From: Ophioderma brevispina
Taxonomy: Eukaryota > Echinodermata > Ophiuroidea > Amphilepidida > Ophiodermatidae
Assembly: GCA_023653785.1 (NCBI GenBank)
Contig: JAMKCH010014282.1
Span: 1-64,000 of the forward strand
DNA length: 64,000 nt
Direction: 5' to 3'
The notes under the pieces are model-generated. The model saw only the letters and a list, made by a program, of their open reading frames with translations, searched no databases and was not told the DNA's origin. Position numbers and translations under genes: made by a program. Below are positions 10,707 to 22,685 of this stretch, in pieces. The first letter of the stretch is position 1. Every line of letters begins with the position of its first letter.

Positions 10707-11345
10707 CTGATAAATATGTCTGAAATGACAGCGATTGAAAAGAATGTTTATAAGAATAAAAACGAGTAGTCCAAGTTATTTCAGTAAAATCAGTAAAAAC
10801 AAAAGTTACAAAATTAAATGAAATAAAAATGCATCGAAGAAAACTTGTATAGGCTAAAAAATAAGTTTCCGGTAGGTCAGGTGTATTTTTTTATGGGGAA
10901 AATTACCGTTTTTTTTGGGGGGGGGGGTTATTTGCAAAATGTAGCCATTTAAAGAAATGTCTTACGAAAAATGCCCAAGAAATCAACAATCACATTTTAT
11001 AAAGGTGATTTTAAAACGCCCTCTGTTCGTTCAAATAGCAAATCCATATTCTATTGAATACAACACACCTTGCAACTCGTGTAATTTTGGACATATTTGA
11101 ATTCATGAAAATTAAAAGATTTCCCGTTTTTGGTTTTCGGTATGATATTTTTTATTTCAGAACACTTATTTGAGTTCGATATAATGACAAAGCCATTGAT
11201 ACGCAGACCATAATTTTAACTGCAAAATGTTTAGGTAATTGTGCGGTACAGTTCACTAGAAATAATCGTTTAGGTACACAACTCGGTTTTTGCAGTTTTG
11301 GCGAGTTTCGCAACATATTCTTGTATAATAGTCGGTGACGCTTAC

Positions 11346-11366
11346 CGTAAAGTAAATCTTCATGAT
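11346..11366 (-). CDS. Candidate 21-base microexon, adhesion GPCR
   Basis: The strong donor GTAAGC at 11340-11345 ends a frame reading HEDLLY plus one G, which joins the next exon as Val to give LLYVCSNMINN. An in-frame TGA a little upstream limits the exon, and the nearest AG (GTAAAAG) gives only 21 bases with phase 1 on both sides. The acceptor is weak, so the 5' border is uncertain; the 3' border is well supported. Confidence 0.5.
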
Positions 11367-11479
11367 CTTTTACAAATCATTAGGTATGTAGGGGGATGGT
11401 CTACCACCCATGCTCTCCTTTCTTTAATATCTTCGTCATTCAAGCGTGGTCAACGAGTCAGAGTGCAAGCCAGCCACTT

Positions 11480-12035
11480 CCTCGTAGTTTTGGTGGTTGC
11501 TGTGATGGTGTCGTCCGTTACCCAACTGTGTGCACTTCCTGCTGATAGCTGTTGAAGGAGGATTGGTGATAGGATCTGCGCAGTTCCCGCTGCTGCTGTT
11601 GACGGATCTGTAGGGGGGCGCGGTAGGTCCTGCTGTTGTTGGAGATCAGTGGTAGCCCGCGGTATTTCCTGCTGCTGCCGTTGTAGGAGGATCGGTGGTA
11701 GGATCTGCGGTAGTTGCTGCTGCTGGTGGTTGTTGATTTGTGGAGCACCTGCGGTAGTTCCTGCTGCTGCCGTTGTAGGAGGATCGGTGGTAGGATCTGC
11801 GGTAGTTGCTGCTGGTGTTGTTGATTTGTGGTAGCACCTTCGGTAGTCCTGCTGCTGCTGTTGTAGTAGGATCGGTGGTAGGAACTCTGTAGTTGCTGCT
11901 GGGGTTGGTTGGATTTGTTTTGATCTGCTTGTAGTTCGCGTTTTTTGAGTATCAGTGGTAGGACTCGCAGTAGTTGCGGCAGCTGTGCTTGTTGGTCTCT
12001 GCCGTAGAGGGGCAGCTGTTGTTGGCGATTCTCGT
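11480..12035 (-). CDS. Mucin-like Thr/Pro/Ala/Gln-rich stalk of the adhesion GPCR (repeat-coding)
   Basis: On the minus strand the sequence is strongly biased to ACC, CCT, GCA and CAG codons. It contains peptide segments such as TTADPTTDPPTTAAAG and ATTKTTRKW in alternating frames. A repeat of about 90 bases (about 30 residues) starts at 11680, 11772 and 11860 with partial copies below. Thr/Pro-rich tracts like this are heavily O-glycosylated extended stalks in other surface proteins. It lies immediately N-terminal to the GAIN exons on the same strand, where such stalks are expected. Copies differ by one- or two-base indels, so no single frame runs through. Exact exon borders cannot be fixed; GTAACG at about 11520 is one possible donor. 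Confidence 0.6.
11680..11905. repeat. Coding minisatellite, about 90-base period
   Basis: Units begin (in plus orientation) GTTGTAGGAGGATCGGTGGT at 11680 and 11772, and a variant of it at 11860. Spacing is 92 and 88 bases. GCTGCTGC runs occupy the same place in each unit. It encodes the stalk repeat on the minus strand and could vary in copy number. Confidence 0.85.
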
Positions 12036-12559
12036 ATAACAGTATTGAAATTTAGGTCGTCAAGTTATGCCAATGTCGAAATAGTATATCGAGGCAACAA
12101 TTGTTAGCACAATTTTGAGAGATGACATCGAATAAAGAGTTTGCGTTTGTGTAACTTTGGCGGTTGCTATTTTTGTACCTAATCTCTCTTTCCACACACA
12201 ATTATAGTTGAGCCGCACACACTAGTTTGACAATTTCACATCATTCTCATTCAATCATATCTTATTGCTCACAATCTAACTCTTGCTCACTTCTCATAAC
12301 TGTCAAATTTCACACGCTTAATCGTTTTCCATTGGAGGCTGATCGGGAAGTTGTCGAACCCTGGTGAAGAACCATAAAAAACGTAAAACGGGTATCATTG
12401 AATAAAATTGTTTAATTAACATCATATGCAGAACTGAAGTGTTTTACAAAGAATAACACGTTTATTCTTGCTTAAAATCAATTACAACCATATAGATTTT
12501 ATTGGTATTTTAAAGTGTGTTTTAGGTGGTAGGAGACATTGTTATGTGGTATGTCTTGA

Positions 12560-12817
12560 GGTGGTTTGTTTAATTTGTTGACGGCTCCTTAGTGGTTGGA
12601 GCCGCAGTCGTGGGGCGCTTTCGTTGTTCGAGCTTTGGTAGTTGGAGCTACATTGTAGCGTATTTTAGCTTGTTGGACCGTAGTCGTAGGGAATTCGGTT
12701 GTTGAACCGCAGTCGTAAGAGATTTGGTAGTTTTGAGCTACCCGTGGTTGGAATCGTAGTTGTAACCGATTCTAGTTGTATGAGCATTGGTGGTTGGGGC
12801 CTTAGTAGTTGGTGTTT
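12560..12817 (-). CDS. Second Thr/Pro-rich stalk exon
   Basis: A good acceptor (TTTATCTTTCTATCACAG) precedes a frame reading TPTTKAPTTNAHTTR. Further down, the same ACT ACG / CCA ACC vocabulary continues in other frames (TTIPTTGSSK, PRLRLQPL). This resembles the stalk exon below it and is best read as another O-glycosylated segment. Several small indels break the frame after about 15 codons. The donor was not identified. Confidence 0.5.
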
Positions 12818-13268
12818 CTGTGATAGAAAGATAAAGAAACATCCGTGGCGCTAATAAGTGGGTGGCTGATCTATAGGTCTAACATCCTTATACTATTGGA
12901 TTTATTCGTACTTTCATAATACATTAACAATAAATTCAACCCTATATCCATATACAACAACCATTTTCACAAACCTGTTTCTCATACATCAACTTTTTAT
13001 CTTATTCAAACACACTACATGATTTCTCATTTCCCTCTTCAAAATCTTATTCGCTTTCCGCAGTTGCTTTTCATTCACACATTCAAATTTTCACTTCTCA
13101 CACACGCGGCGGTCTTTTGTCTGGTCGAACTTTGCATGCGATGTGGTAGAGATGCCTATTGACAGTAACAAATAATGAACAATATCTTTTAAATTAAATG
13201 GTTATTTACATGCTTAAATTGTGAAACTACCAAGGGAAATGATTTTCGCATTTCGGCACTAGAACCGT

Positions 13269-13442
13269 ATTCAATAGCCACCATGTTGGTGGACAGATAG
13301 ACACATTCCAGTACTACATACATTCACCTGTCACTGTCCCTGTGCAATCGCTACACAGGATCGATTGACGCTTAATGTAGTGTAGTCCTGGAATTATGCA
13401 TCTTGTCCACCAACATGTCTGGTGGCTGACGTCCTATTGAAT
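13269..13442. mobile_element. Short inverted-repeat element (MITE-like)
   Basis: The ends are ATTCAATAGCCACCATGTTG and the reverse complement of CAACATGTCTGGTGGCTGAC plus CTATTGAAT. Inside, CATTCCAGTACTACAT on the left pairs with ATGTAGTGTAGTCCTGGAAT on the right. Arms of roughly 60 bases flank a short centre, and there is no coding capacity. Confidence 0.7.
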
Positions 13443-13559
13443 CAGTCTACTAAGTATTAGACTTTTGGACCACATTATAAAGTTGAGTGCATGTTTCAAA
13501 CTATAAAGCCATTGGGTTCATTTCTGAGATTCGAAACAATACACTACGAGTTACACATA

Positions 13560-13760
13560 TTCTCAACCACAGGGGACACGGTTCAGTGCATTGTACTTGT
13601 ACAGCATTGACATGACGACCTTGTGTGATCTGTTTGTCTCTATCATACTAAACACCAGGGGGTGTATTTTCTAAATACACTTATTGAATGAAAGCTACTG
13701 ACTGTGGTCCAAGGGAATTGATATTTGACTAGCTCATAGTGATATGTGGTCTTTTTGCTA
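13560..13760. repeat. Dispersed repeat, related copy at 39030-39215
   Basis: The segment ending TTTGACTAGCTCATAGTGATA has a clear relative ending TTAACTAGCTCATAGTGATA near 39210. Both are preceded by a GAAAGCTA...ACTG...CCAAGGGAA string and, further away, by a TTGTACTTGT...GACATGA string. The function is unknown; it is probably an old mobile element. Confidence 0.6.
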
Positions 13761-16003
13761 TCGCATAACTGAACGTCAATATTAGTGAATGCTACTCATT
13801 TCCTTTGATTATGTTACAGTTTAACTAAAATAATATTTATTTTAAAATGGTATTTTTTGCAAACCATGTTTTTTACAATAATACAATATTAAGAAGTTCA
13901 ACATCACCTTAGTGTTGTTATTCACATAATGTAGTTGGAAGTCAAAGAGGCGTAATCCACGTTAGCGATAAAGGGAGTGAATAAAAAAATGGTTATGGTG
14001 AACTGTTTAAACATATGTAATTTTTTACATTTAAACCCTCCCTCGTCTTACGGGGGGGGGAGACAATGTGAAGGTAGCACTTCAACCGGGGTTTATAGGT
14101 ATGCCGTCAAAGTCCAAGGATATTTTTATGGTACATATTTGAAAATATTATGCATAGTATGGCTCTATGTTCACGTAACGCTAGTCAATTGCCATCATCT
14201 CCGAGCTGGAAAACCGCATGAAAATCCGATATTCTACGTTTTTTAAGCGCAAAATTGGATTTTCGCCTATTTTCTGTGTAAAATGCCAATTTTGAAGACT
14301 CGCGGACTTTATGACGTCATTGTGAGCGCCATTCTAAGGTATGTTGATACTTATTTGATCATTGGAAAAGAGGAGGACCAAGCTATTTACTATATTCAAA
14401 ATCTACGTATCGGATTGTGTGCATTATAACGAATTCTCGCGGGGGATGGTAACCACCCTCCCCCATGGTAAACCGAGTTATCAAAAAGGCTTGGTAGACG
14501 AGGGTTTTGTATGGTCTGTTAGCTGCTGTGTTTTGCTTTGCATCTGTTTTGTGGGTGGCTGGACGAAAGGGAAATCATATGATGTTGCAAGAGGGAAAAT
14601 TTAAGGTATAGTGGGAAAAGACCACAATATAAATCGGTCATAACTATTTTTGGCTGGAATTAATATATACGATGGGTTTGTTTGAGTACATAGTTGATGG
14701 ATGTGGCCATTAGCATGTTTATTGTGATCCTAGGTCACTATTGACACTGATAAATTCGCAGTCTTTAAGGAATAAAATGAATGTGATACTCACTTTATTC
14801 AGTCAACAGTGACCCACGGTCACTAAACGGCAGCACCAATTGAAGATCGCCATTAAAACAAAACTAAAGGTAGCACCGATAGAAAACCATTCCTAATGAG
14901 ATATTGACTTCAAGATTCCAAAAACTGTTTTAGTGTGGATCGGAGTGATCCAAGTCATTTTAATTCTCCTTGATTATGCATTTTGAAAGTCTATTTTTTT
15001 TTTAAAAGTTGAGACAGAAAGGATTGACATGTTTGGAGAAATATTTTTAAATGAAAAACCAAATCAATTCAATCAATAAATAAAATAATTATACAGTGTT
15101 GTGCACGAAATAAATAAAGAGACTTTTTGATTGATACAAAACACATTGGATAAATTAAAAGTATTGTAACACACAGAAAAATATTTGTAATCAAAACGTG
15201 ATTCAAATCGTTAACCAGGAGTTAAGGACTAACATATATTACGTAATAATGTCAAGAGTTGGGTTGTCAAACAGATGTATCCCCAAATCAAACGGTTGAA
15301 ATATGCGAACTAAATTGATTCGATCTCCTGTTCCTAATAAGGCGTGATTAAGACTGGCAAACGATAACTTGCGATTATTGTACTCAAGAAGGAATGTCAG
15401 ACACAGAAGGTAAAAAATGGCTCAAAAATAGCCGCTAAATAAATTGTACGGGATGGTAGGCTCTACTTTAAAGGTTTTTACAGGAGAAAATGGGATGTGA
15501 TTGTTGGACCGGCAAAGGAACGATAACGTTCAATGGTAGTTGGAACACATCTAACACTGTAATACTTAGGAGGAAATTCAATGGCAAAAGAAAAAGCCAT
15601 CGTTGAATAAACTTACAAAAATAACTTTGTATCGCGCTTTTCGACATTATGCTGTTTGCCGTGGAATGCGAATAGGTATCCAGCATGATTTGCGGAAATC
15701 ACGTGATTTATCATTCCAAATTGCATTTCGTATGTCTCAGACTTTTGCATTTTTTTTTAAAGATCACTGTCTACCACACTTGACATTTCGATCATATTGG
15801 TCCACAAAAACCATTCTTCCGATTTCACCCGTAAACCATTCAACGAATCCGACGGATCGGAGTGTGCCTTTATAGTTCTTACTTTTATAGTTTCAAGGAA
15901 TACAAAGCTGTGCCCCGAAAAGCATCGAACTTGGAGAGATTATACACACTCTTCTTGCAATTAGAGGAGGAGAGAAATCATAGGGGCCTTATTTAAGGAA
16001 TTC
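13761..16003. other. No gene recognised; probable intron
   Basis: Mostly AT-rich unique-looking DNA. A G-run near 14052 and a TGACGTCA-type palindrome near 14315 occur. Short open segments at 15753-15868 (minus) read like protein but lack good splice sites. Confidence 0.4.
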
Positions 16004-16910
16004 GTTTACCGCCCACTACAGAAAAGGTTTGACACCTTTGGTAGTTGTATGGACCCTCTACATCAATTGCTAGGTAGGTAGTACTCTCCAAATTGTGGTA
16101 TCACTTTGTCAATAGGGGCCAATTGAAGTTTACAACAGGGGTCAAAACTTTTAAAAGGCCCGACAATCATGGTTGAAATGTTTTGCCATATTCAATCTAA
16201 TAATAAGGGATTCGAAAATGTATAGTTGTACCACCTACGACCATTGGTTTTGGAGTTTAAGGTAAAAATGGTAAAAAAAAGGTCAATCTCAATTTGTACA
16301 GGGGTCAAATTAAAAGTTAATCTGATTGTATTTTAAATACGTGCCACGTTATTCCTGACGGGAAAGAGGACTCCGAAAAAGGTATAGTTTGTATTATGTT
16401 AAATGCTTACTTATGGAGATAAGGGTCAAAGAAGGTCAACATCCAATGGGTATGTTGACCTATGACTATTTTGTCCCATAACACTGTAACTATGCATTGC
16501 AGATTGGTTACAAAACTATTACCTTAATTTTAACTCAGGAATTAGATGGAACAACTTCTATTCATTTTCAACAAACTTGGAGCAAAACTCCAATTTCCCC
16601 CTTGTACAAATGGGGAAAATTGACTTTTGAACATTTTAGCCATTTTTACCTATAACTCCAAAACCATTGGTCATAGATAGTGAAAATAACTCTATACATT
16701 TTGGAAGCTTATGAGTTTAGACGGACAATATGGGCATACATTTCAAATTGATGGAGCATTTTAAAAGTTTGACCCCTGTGTAAACTTATTGGCCCCTATT
16801 GAAAAAAGTGGACACCACACTTTGAGAATACTACCTACCTAGCGTTGATATAGAGGGTCCTACTAAACTACCAAAGGTGTCAAACCTTTCTCTGTAGGAG
16901 GGAGGTAAAC
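16004..16910. mobile_element. 0.9-kb foldback (long imperfect palindrome) element
   Basis: The left arm starts GTTTACCGCCCACTACAGAA and the right arm ends with its imperfect reverse complement, TCTGTAGGAGGGAGGTAAAC. Matching blocks continue inward on both sides: GGTTTGACACCTTTGGTAGT, the AGGTAGGTAGTACTCTC block, the GGGGCCAAT block, and CCATTGGTTTTGGAGTT near the middle. The arms are about 400 bases, similar but not identical. No open frame is present, so it is a non-autonomous foldback or MITE-type element. Confidence 0.85.
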
Positions 16911-17099
16911 GATGATGTTTGGACATGGGTCCTAGCTCCTCCACTCACAATGTCGGCCTTCTTCTTTACCCTTCTTCGTATAATACACGCTACGCTGGCA
17001 CAAAGCAAGGAGTTGATTACTGCCGCCATGAATTTCACACCGTGTATCATTCTGGTTTAGCAAGCAATACACGCTCCACCCTGACCATCTCTGTGAAGT

Positions 17100-18930
17100 A
17101 TAATTTTCCCGTGGCATGATAATAGATGTGGCCGTATGTTGAGTTGGCTTGTATTAGAGAATTGGTATATCGAAGCCCAAATTTTGGATTTTCCCAACTA
17201 TTGCAATTCACCTGGAGTTCCTTGATCTTGAATTAGAGAAAAAGGAGATATTTATAGACCCGATGTACGGAAACCGAGATTTTCCCCGAGATCGAGTATA
17301 CGTCCTTACCCTATTTGCACGTTATAATATATACGGAAATTGACTGAACTTTGAAGACGAGCTATTGTGTCTGAGTGCTGAAACAAATGATGCGGGCACA
17401 ACGGAGAACGGAACAGAACCAATACATTTAATATATATAGGCCCTTGAGACGACCCATCAGAGACTTCTGTAATGCATGACACTGGTCTACCTCTATCGC
17501 TCATCATGCGAGAATTTACGGTTAAGCGTTATTTACGTCAGTATGAATGCCGCTCTCTCTCTCATTAAATGTTTTTTTAAATTTTGGGATTTTGTGAGAT
17601 TTGATGAATTTAAAATTAAAATTGAACTTGTTGAACTCATATCTGAAATGATTTATTTTAGAGATTAGATTTTAACATGATTTCTTATGTCAACATAATG
17701 TGTTAATCTTGGCTGGCCCTCTTTTTGTAAACGAGGTAAGGCAGGTAAAGAAGATACTAAAACGATTGGACATTGGAAAGCATAAAGATTAAATTTTCTT
17801 AAAATTCCATAAATTCTAGAGCCTAGATATCACACACGTTCCAGATTTTTTTTTTCAATTTGTAAAGCGTATAGTTTAATTTAATCCGTTTAACAGTTTT
17901 TAATTGTTATTTTGTTGTATTTTTCTCTAGTTGATTTATTTTGCTTTTTTCCCATTAACAGTCATCTGTCGTTTGTCCTGATAACAGAGATACACCTCCT
18001 GACGAATACTGCATGCCCGATCCAAAAATTTTGGCCCTGGAACAGGATCATCTCTTTTTTAAAAAGTGGGTGACAAAGTCAAAGAAACCATTTTATTTAT
18101 TTTTTTATACTTGGCCCACTTGTATTCACAGGTGGATACAACTGGTGTATAAATCGCTTGAAATTGTTTTAGGATATCTACATCAGTCAGGATCCAAAAT
18201 TAGGGTATGTCTTTTCACTATATAAATTACGTTGTTTTGGAATTCTGAATAATTGTATTATTTGTGACTCCACAGTTTGATTTTAAAATTAAAAAAAAAC
18301 GTGATGTGGGAAAAATAGTGGATTTTCTTCCCGATTTCTTCTTTCTTACATGGTTTTTCCCGGGTGGATAGAATCGCTGTTTGAATTCGAGGATCTCCAA
18401 CCAAGCATTTGTACAAGGGCACGCTTTTATCGATGTCTATTGAGCTATTAGTTTACTCCTATCATTTTTATATTTAGAGTTATCATTTGCAATGTTAGAG
18501 GTATTCCTACTAGGTTTGAACAATTATCTTTTAATATTATTTAATGGATTATTCGTCCTTTCATTTCATTCTTTTGAGCCCTAAGTTATTTGCCTTTGTG
18601 TAATGAGAACCCCGGTAGAGCCACTTTTAGGGATTTCACATCAGGTACTACAATTCTTTTTAGTTTTATAAGAACATAATTACAATAAAAAATACACTTT
18701 TCTCTTCCTTGGGATTCATTTAAACTTTGCCAAACGGAACATGAAAAGATCCCATCCGTTGAAGAGGACTTTGAGCCGTCGGCCCCATGTCAGAGGGACA
18801 TAAACCCTTTTTTAAAAAACATTTACATGCCCAATCACAGTCAGTGTCGATAAGAGGGGCAACCCCCATGACGTCCCACGCTTAGTAGAGTATATCACTA
18901 TCGGTTATATATCTCTGAGGGATCTTTCTT
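17100..18930. other. No gene recognised
   Basis: AT-rich DNA with no convincing exon. A minus-strand open frame at 17322-17507 has no recognisable motif and no good splice pair. Confidence 0.4.
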
Positions 18931-19012
18931 AAATTAAATAAATAAATGAATAAATAAATAATAAATAACTAAAATAAATAAATAATAAGCAAATAAATAA
19001 ATAAATAAGCAA
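18931..19012. repeat. AAAT-type microsatellite
   Basis: Imperfect runs of AAATAAATAAAT interrupted by GAAT, AACT and GCAAAT. This could be the tail of a decayed retroelement. Confidence 0.9.
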
Positions 19013-19804
19013 CCAGGAAGCCGCCACTGGCTCCACAATGTACCATTGGGTTGCTCAGGTCCAACCCCCAAAAAAACCTCTTAAACCATATTATAACGGT
19101 AACCAGATTAATTGTATAGGCTCCGTCTTATAATGTAATACGTAACTCCTCGGTCGTTCTAATAAAACTGGTCACGTTTATATTTATGATTCTTTGCAAT
19201 TAACCGGGTAGCCATTAAAATTGACATTCTAGATATAGCAAAAAAGTTACTATGTTTATCAGAACTTCGTGTGAATACGGGAGTGTAGCCGGGCAGCGTG
19301 GAGTTGTTGTATCATGGTCAAAATAACTTACAAGAGACACGAGATATTTCCGGGAAATAGCCCCGATTTTTGTGAATGGGTATTTATTGCATATTAAAAA
19401 TTTTTACCAATTAAATGTATTAAATTCAAAATGCAGTGAAAAAGCAGGAAACGCGTGCATTTAATATTTTCTGTCGTGCACGCAGAAAAATATATCCCGT
19501 GTCTAAGGATTTACCACCGAAAAAATAATGCATTGTTTCTATTAAGGATTCCTCATGAAACCAAGTATTTAAAAAAAAACGGGGTCGGGTCGCCAGGCGT
19601 AATTTTACCGAGACATAAGAGAACATTAAAAGCATTTCCGAGGAGTAGATGGTTCCTAGTTTGAAGTTTGCACTTAATTACAGAAACATGATAAAAGAAA
19701 TATAATGATTTAAGTAGATGTTTGATACATGAGTTAAGATTGCAACTTGATCTCCAATTGACCTTGACCTTGGTATGTGACCCCTGGACCTCGCAAGTTG
19801 TAAG

Positions 19805-20500
19805 CTTAGTTAACATAGGTTAACCTTCCTGTCATTTCAAATAAAGAAATATTAAAGGGCCCAATGGGGCGACAAAATATGTAAAAAAACTGCATCCCTA
19901 AGTGAGAGCTGTAACTTAATGTACGTAAACTGTCTCATTTCAAAAAAGAAAAAGAAAAAACACCCATTGGGCGCAAAATGTGTTAAAACTGGGCGCCCAA
20001 ATGTGTAAAACTGCATCCCTAATTACGAGCTTTAATTTGATGTAGGCCTACGTAAAACTCTGTCATTTCAAATGAAAGAAAATAGAAAAAAACGCCCATG
20101 GGCGCAAAAGTGTAAAACTGAATCCCAGTTATAAGCTTAATGTAACGTAGGGTTACCACATTCCTGTCATTTCAGATAAAAGAAATAGTAAAGGCGCCAA
20201 TTGGGCGCAAAAATAGTAGAAAGCACTAAGTTACGAGCTTTAATTTAATGTCGTAAAACTCACTGTATATTTCAAATGAAGAAAAATAGAAAAAACGCGC
20301 TTAATTGGGCGCAAAATGTGTTTTAAAACTGAATCCCCAAGTTTTAAGAAGCTTTAATTTAACGTAGGTTACACCTCTGTCATTTCAAATAAAGAAAATA
20401 AGAAAAGGCGCCAATTGGGCGCAAATGTTAAAACTGAATTGTCAAGTTTAAGCTAGAATTTTAACGTAGGTTACAACTTCCGTCATTCAAATAAAGATGT
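19805..20500. repeat. Degenerate tandem array, about 115-125 base unit, about six copies
   Basis: Each unit contains, in order, CTGTCATTTCAAATAAAG, an A-rich stretch, a GGCGCCAATTGGGCGCAAAA core (variants AATGGGGCG, CATTGGGCGC, CATGGGCGC), GTGTAAAACTGAATCCC, and GAGCTTTAATTTAACGTAGG. Copies differ by many small indels. The core is itself a near-palindrome. Confidence 0.85.
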
Positions 20501-21606
20501 GCCAAAAACTTCATCTTAAATAATATCCACACATGTAATGGTTATCTTTAGATATACCACCATCATTACCACCCGATAAGGACACCCTGAACGACCCGTG
20601 TCACTGCATTTTTGCCTTTCACCCTTGTCATATAACTCTTGATCATGGAGTTTAACTATACGTGCCTGATCAGTTCTTTCCTTATAACTCTCCTATTCGT
20701 TACCAACCTTATCTACCTGCAACGTTGTAACCAATCTCACTATTTCCCAGCCAGTTGGCAGATACTAAAATCAAAGAAATGCCTTTAAGGCCTCTGAAAA
20801 CCTGCAAATGATGTTAGTATTTGTCTGAAATTGCATCGCATTACACACCCAACATTAAAACTCCAAAATTAATCGTTGAACGTATCATTTTCAAAAGAAC
20901 AACATTTACTAAAATGACCTTAGATATAGAAATAGACTCTTCGCAATTTTGAGAGCAGTGGTTTCTATCGTAGGGTCGCTAGGCGACCCCGACAAAAAAA
21001 TGCCAATCGGCCGATCCATCTACGCATATACCTTTCAAGGCCGCGTAATGCCTATCTTTAGTCTAATAGAGGGAACCCTGAGTTTTGCGAACCGTGGAAC
21101 GTATTACGATCAGTAAGACGTCATGTGACCTGTTTTGGACCAATCAGAGGCAATAGATAATGAGGGAAGGGAACGGTAATTTTCACTATAAGGAGTGCAC
21201 GTTGCGGGGAACACTAAGGGTCTCTATTGTAAAATTGAAACAAAAGGGGCATTTTGGCGTGTTCATTTAAACCAAGCCAGGGAAGTGAACGTTCGAAACA
21301 CGCAAACTTTTATTGCTTTTTCGCGGGCAATCGGCAGAACAGCAGACGAAAACCAAAATTGTTTTCCGGTGCACCAATTTGCTCGAACAGACGAAAGTTT
21401 GGTACTTTTCAGTTGTTAATATTGCAAAGGACTAAGTCTATAGGTTCAAGGGATTATTGGTTTTATTCAGTCAGGATATACTCATTGAAGTCTTGACACT
21501 AGACTAGGTCAATGCAATATACATAGGGAGGAATGACCGAAAGTTTGGTGTACAAACAAACCCCTTAACTAATCGGTGATAAAAACTACAAATTTCATAA
21601 ACTTAC
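20501..21606. other. No gene recognised
   Basis: Unique-looking sequence. Plus-strand open frames at 21195-21496 overlap in different frames and show no domain or splice pattern. Confidence 0.4.
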
Positions 21607-21810
21607 ATATTGGCGTGGTTGGCGTACCGTAATTATTTGAAGGAAGTTCTTGAATTCTTGTGTGTTGGGACTGGCAGTCTGTGTCGCCATCTAACGATTG
21701 GCATTGGGCACGGCTTCCTGCCAAGAGAAAGAAACCGATCGGAATATCAAACAATCTCCTCGAGCGGCCACCATTGACATTCAAATCGATAACAGACATC
21801 GGAAACCATT
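21607..21810 (-). CDS. Intact exon of unknown domain between the lectin and stalk exons
   Basis: The exon lies between a pyrimidine-rich acceptor (TTTTTTTTTAG) and a consensus donor GTAAGT. It is 204 bases, open throughout, with phase 1 at both ends. It starts EWFPMSVIDLN, has SRAQCQSLDGDTDCQSQ in the middle, and ends NNYGTPTTPI, where Thr-Pro residues resemble the start of the stalk. Its entry phase agrees with the exit phase of the upstream lectin exon (single G giving Glu). In another frame one can read SFSWQEA and SPNTQEFKNFLQ, which look like a C-type lectin start, so a damaged third lectin domain with an earlier donor (GTACGC at 21627) is an alternative. I do not recognise the domain in the intact frame. 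Confidence 0.55.
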
Positions 21811-22461
21811 CTAAAAAAAAAAGATTATAAAATTATTTGTTTTCTTCTTCTTATCTTATGACCGCATTCGTGTCGGGGTCGCCTGTCATAGCTCGCCTTG
21901 CTTGTTTTGCCGGGGGTTTCAGGCGCGGATACAGGGATGGCGGCGGAAGGGGAGCGGCCCCACCCTCCCGGTAATTCTGAAAATTCTTGCAAAATAAGCC
22001 CATTTTCGGAGCTATTTTGAACCAGTTACAGCCTTCAGACCCCCCGTTATAATTTGACATTTTCAAAGCCTGGATCGCATGGGTTTTGCTAATAAAAAAT
22101 ATCAAATCAATTCGGGATCAGTTGGAAAAATATCAAGTTCGACATACTAGTACTTATTCGAACATGACCCCTTTCTTTCCTTTGATATTGGGTTTCTAAA
22201 AAAAAATTAAAAAAATAAAATAAACAAATTTCTTGCCTGCAAAAATTAATTTTCAGAAAGTTTTAAGAACAAAACAACAACCTTACACAACAGTACTAAC
22301 ACAGAACCACATCACCCTGGCATTTTAGAAGTTCTAATGCGCATCGCACAATATAAAAACATTGCTATTATATACTTGCCCTAAAGTACGTATGTAATTG
22401 TACTGCTAATTAATATTTTGTTTCTGTATGTCATGGCAATTCTTTTTATGCTAGTGCTTAC

Positions 22462-22572
22462 CTGGTCGTTTACAGATAAATTTCTTTTGGTGGATGAGCA
22501 ACTGGCTGCTTCGCCATTCCCCTGCTGAATCGATATAAACGCATGCATCCACCCCCGACGAAGAATCAGAAT
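22462..22572 (-). CDS. C-type lectin domain, third exon, copy 1 (indel-damaged)
   Basis: Counterpart of the intact exon at 25338-25445. The acceptor (TTTGTAG) and donor (GTAAGC) are kept. The exon is 111 bases instead of 108, with extra bases around TTTCTTTTGGTGG and GGCTGCTTCGCC that scramble the frame between the two last cysteines. Confidence 0.6.
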
Positions 22573-22685
22573 CTACAAATTGCAATAATACAGAATTCCA
22601 TTACTAGGCAATTATTACTCTATGTAATTACTTGTTTGTAATATTTTTCATTTGTTCATTTGTGATGTTGCAATTTCACCATAAC

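Noticed and set aside
15753..15868. Minus-strand segment reading GFVEWFTGEIGRMVFVDQYD
   Set aside because: It looks protein-like but has no credible acceptor or donor, and a second frame is open over the same bases. No domain recognised.
16932..17117. Minus-strand frame starting after TTCACAG that resembles a lectin C-terminus in mixed frames
   Set aside because: Reading it as lectin needs several frameshifts and the key Trp and Cys spacing does not match. Too weak to annotate.
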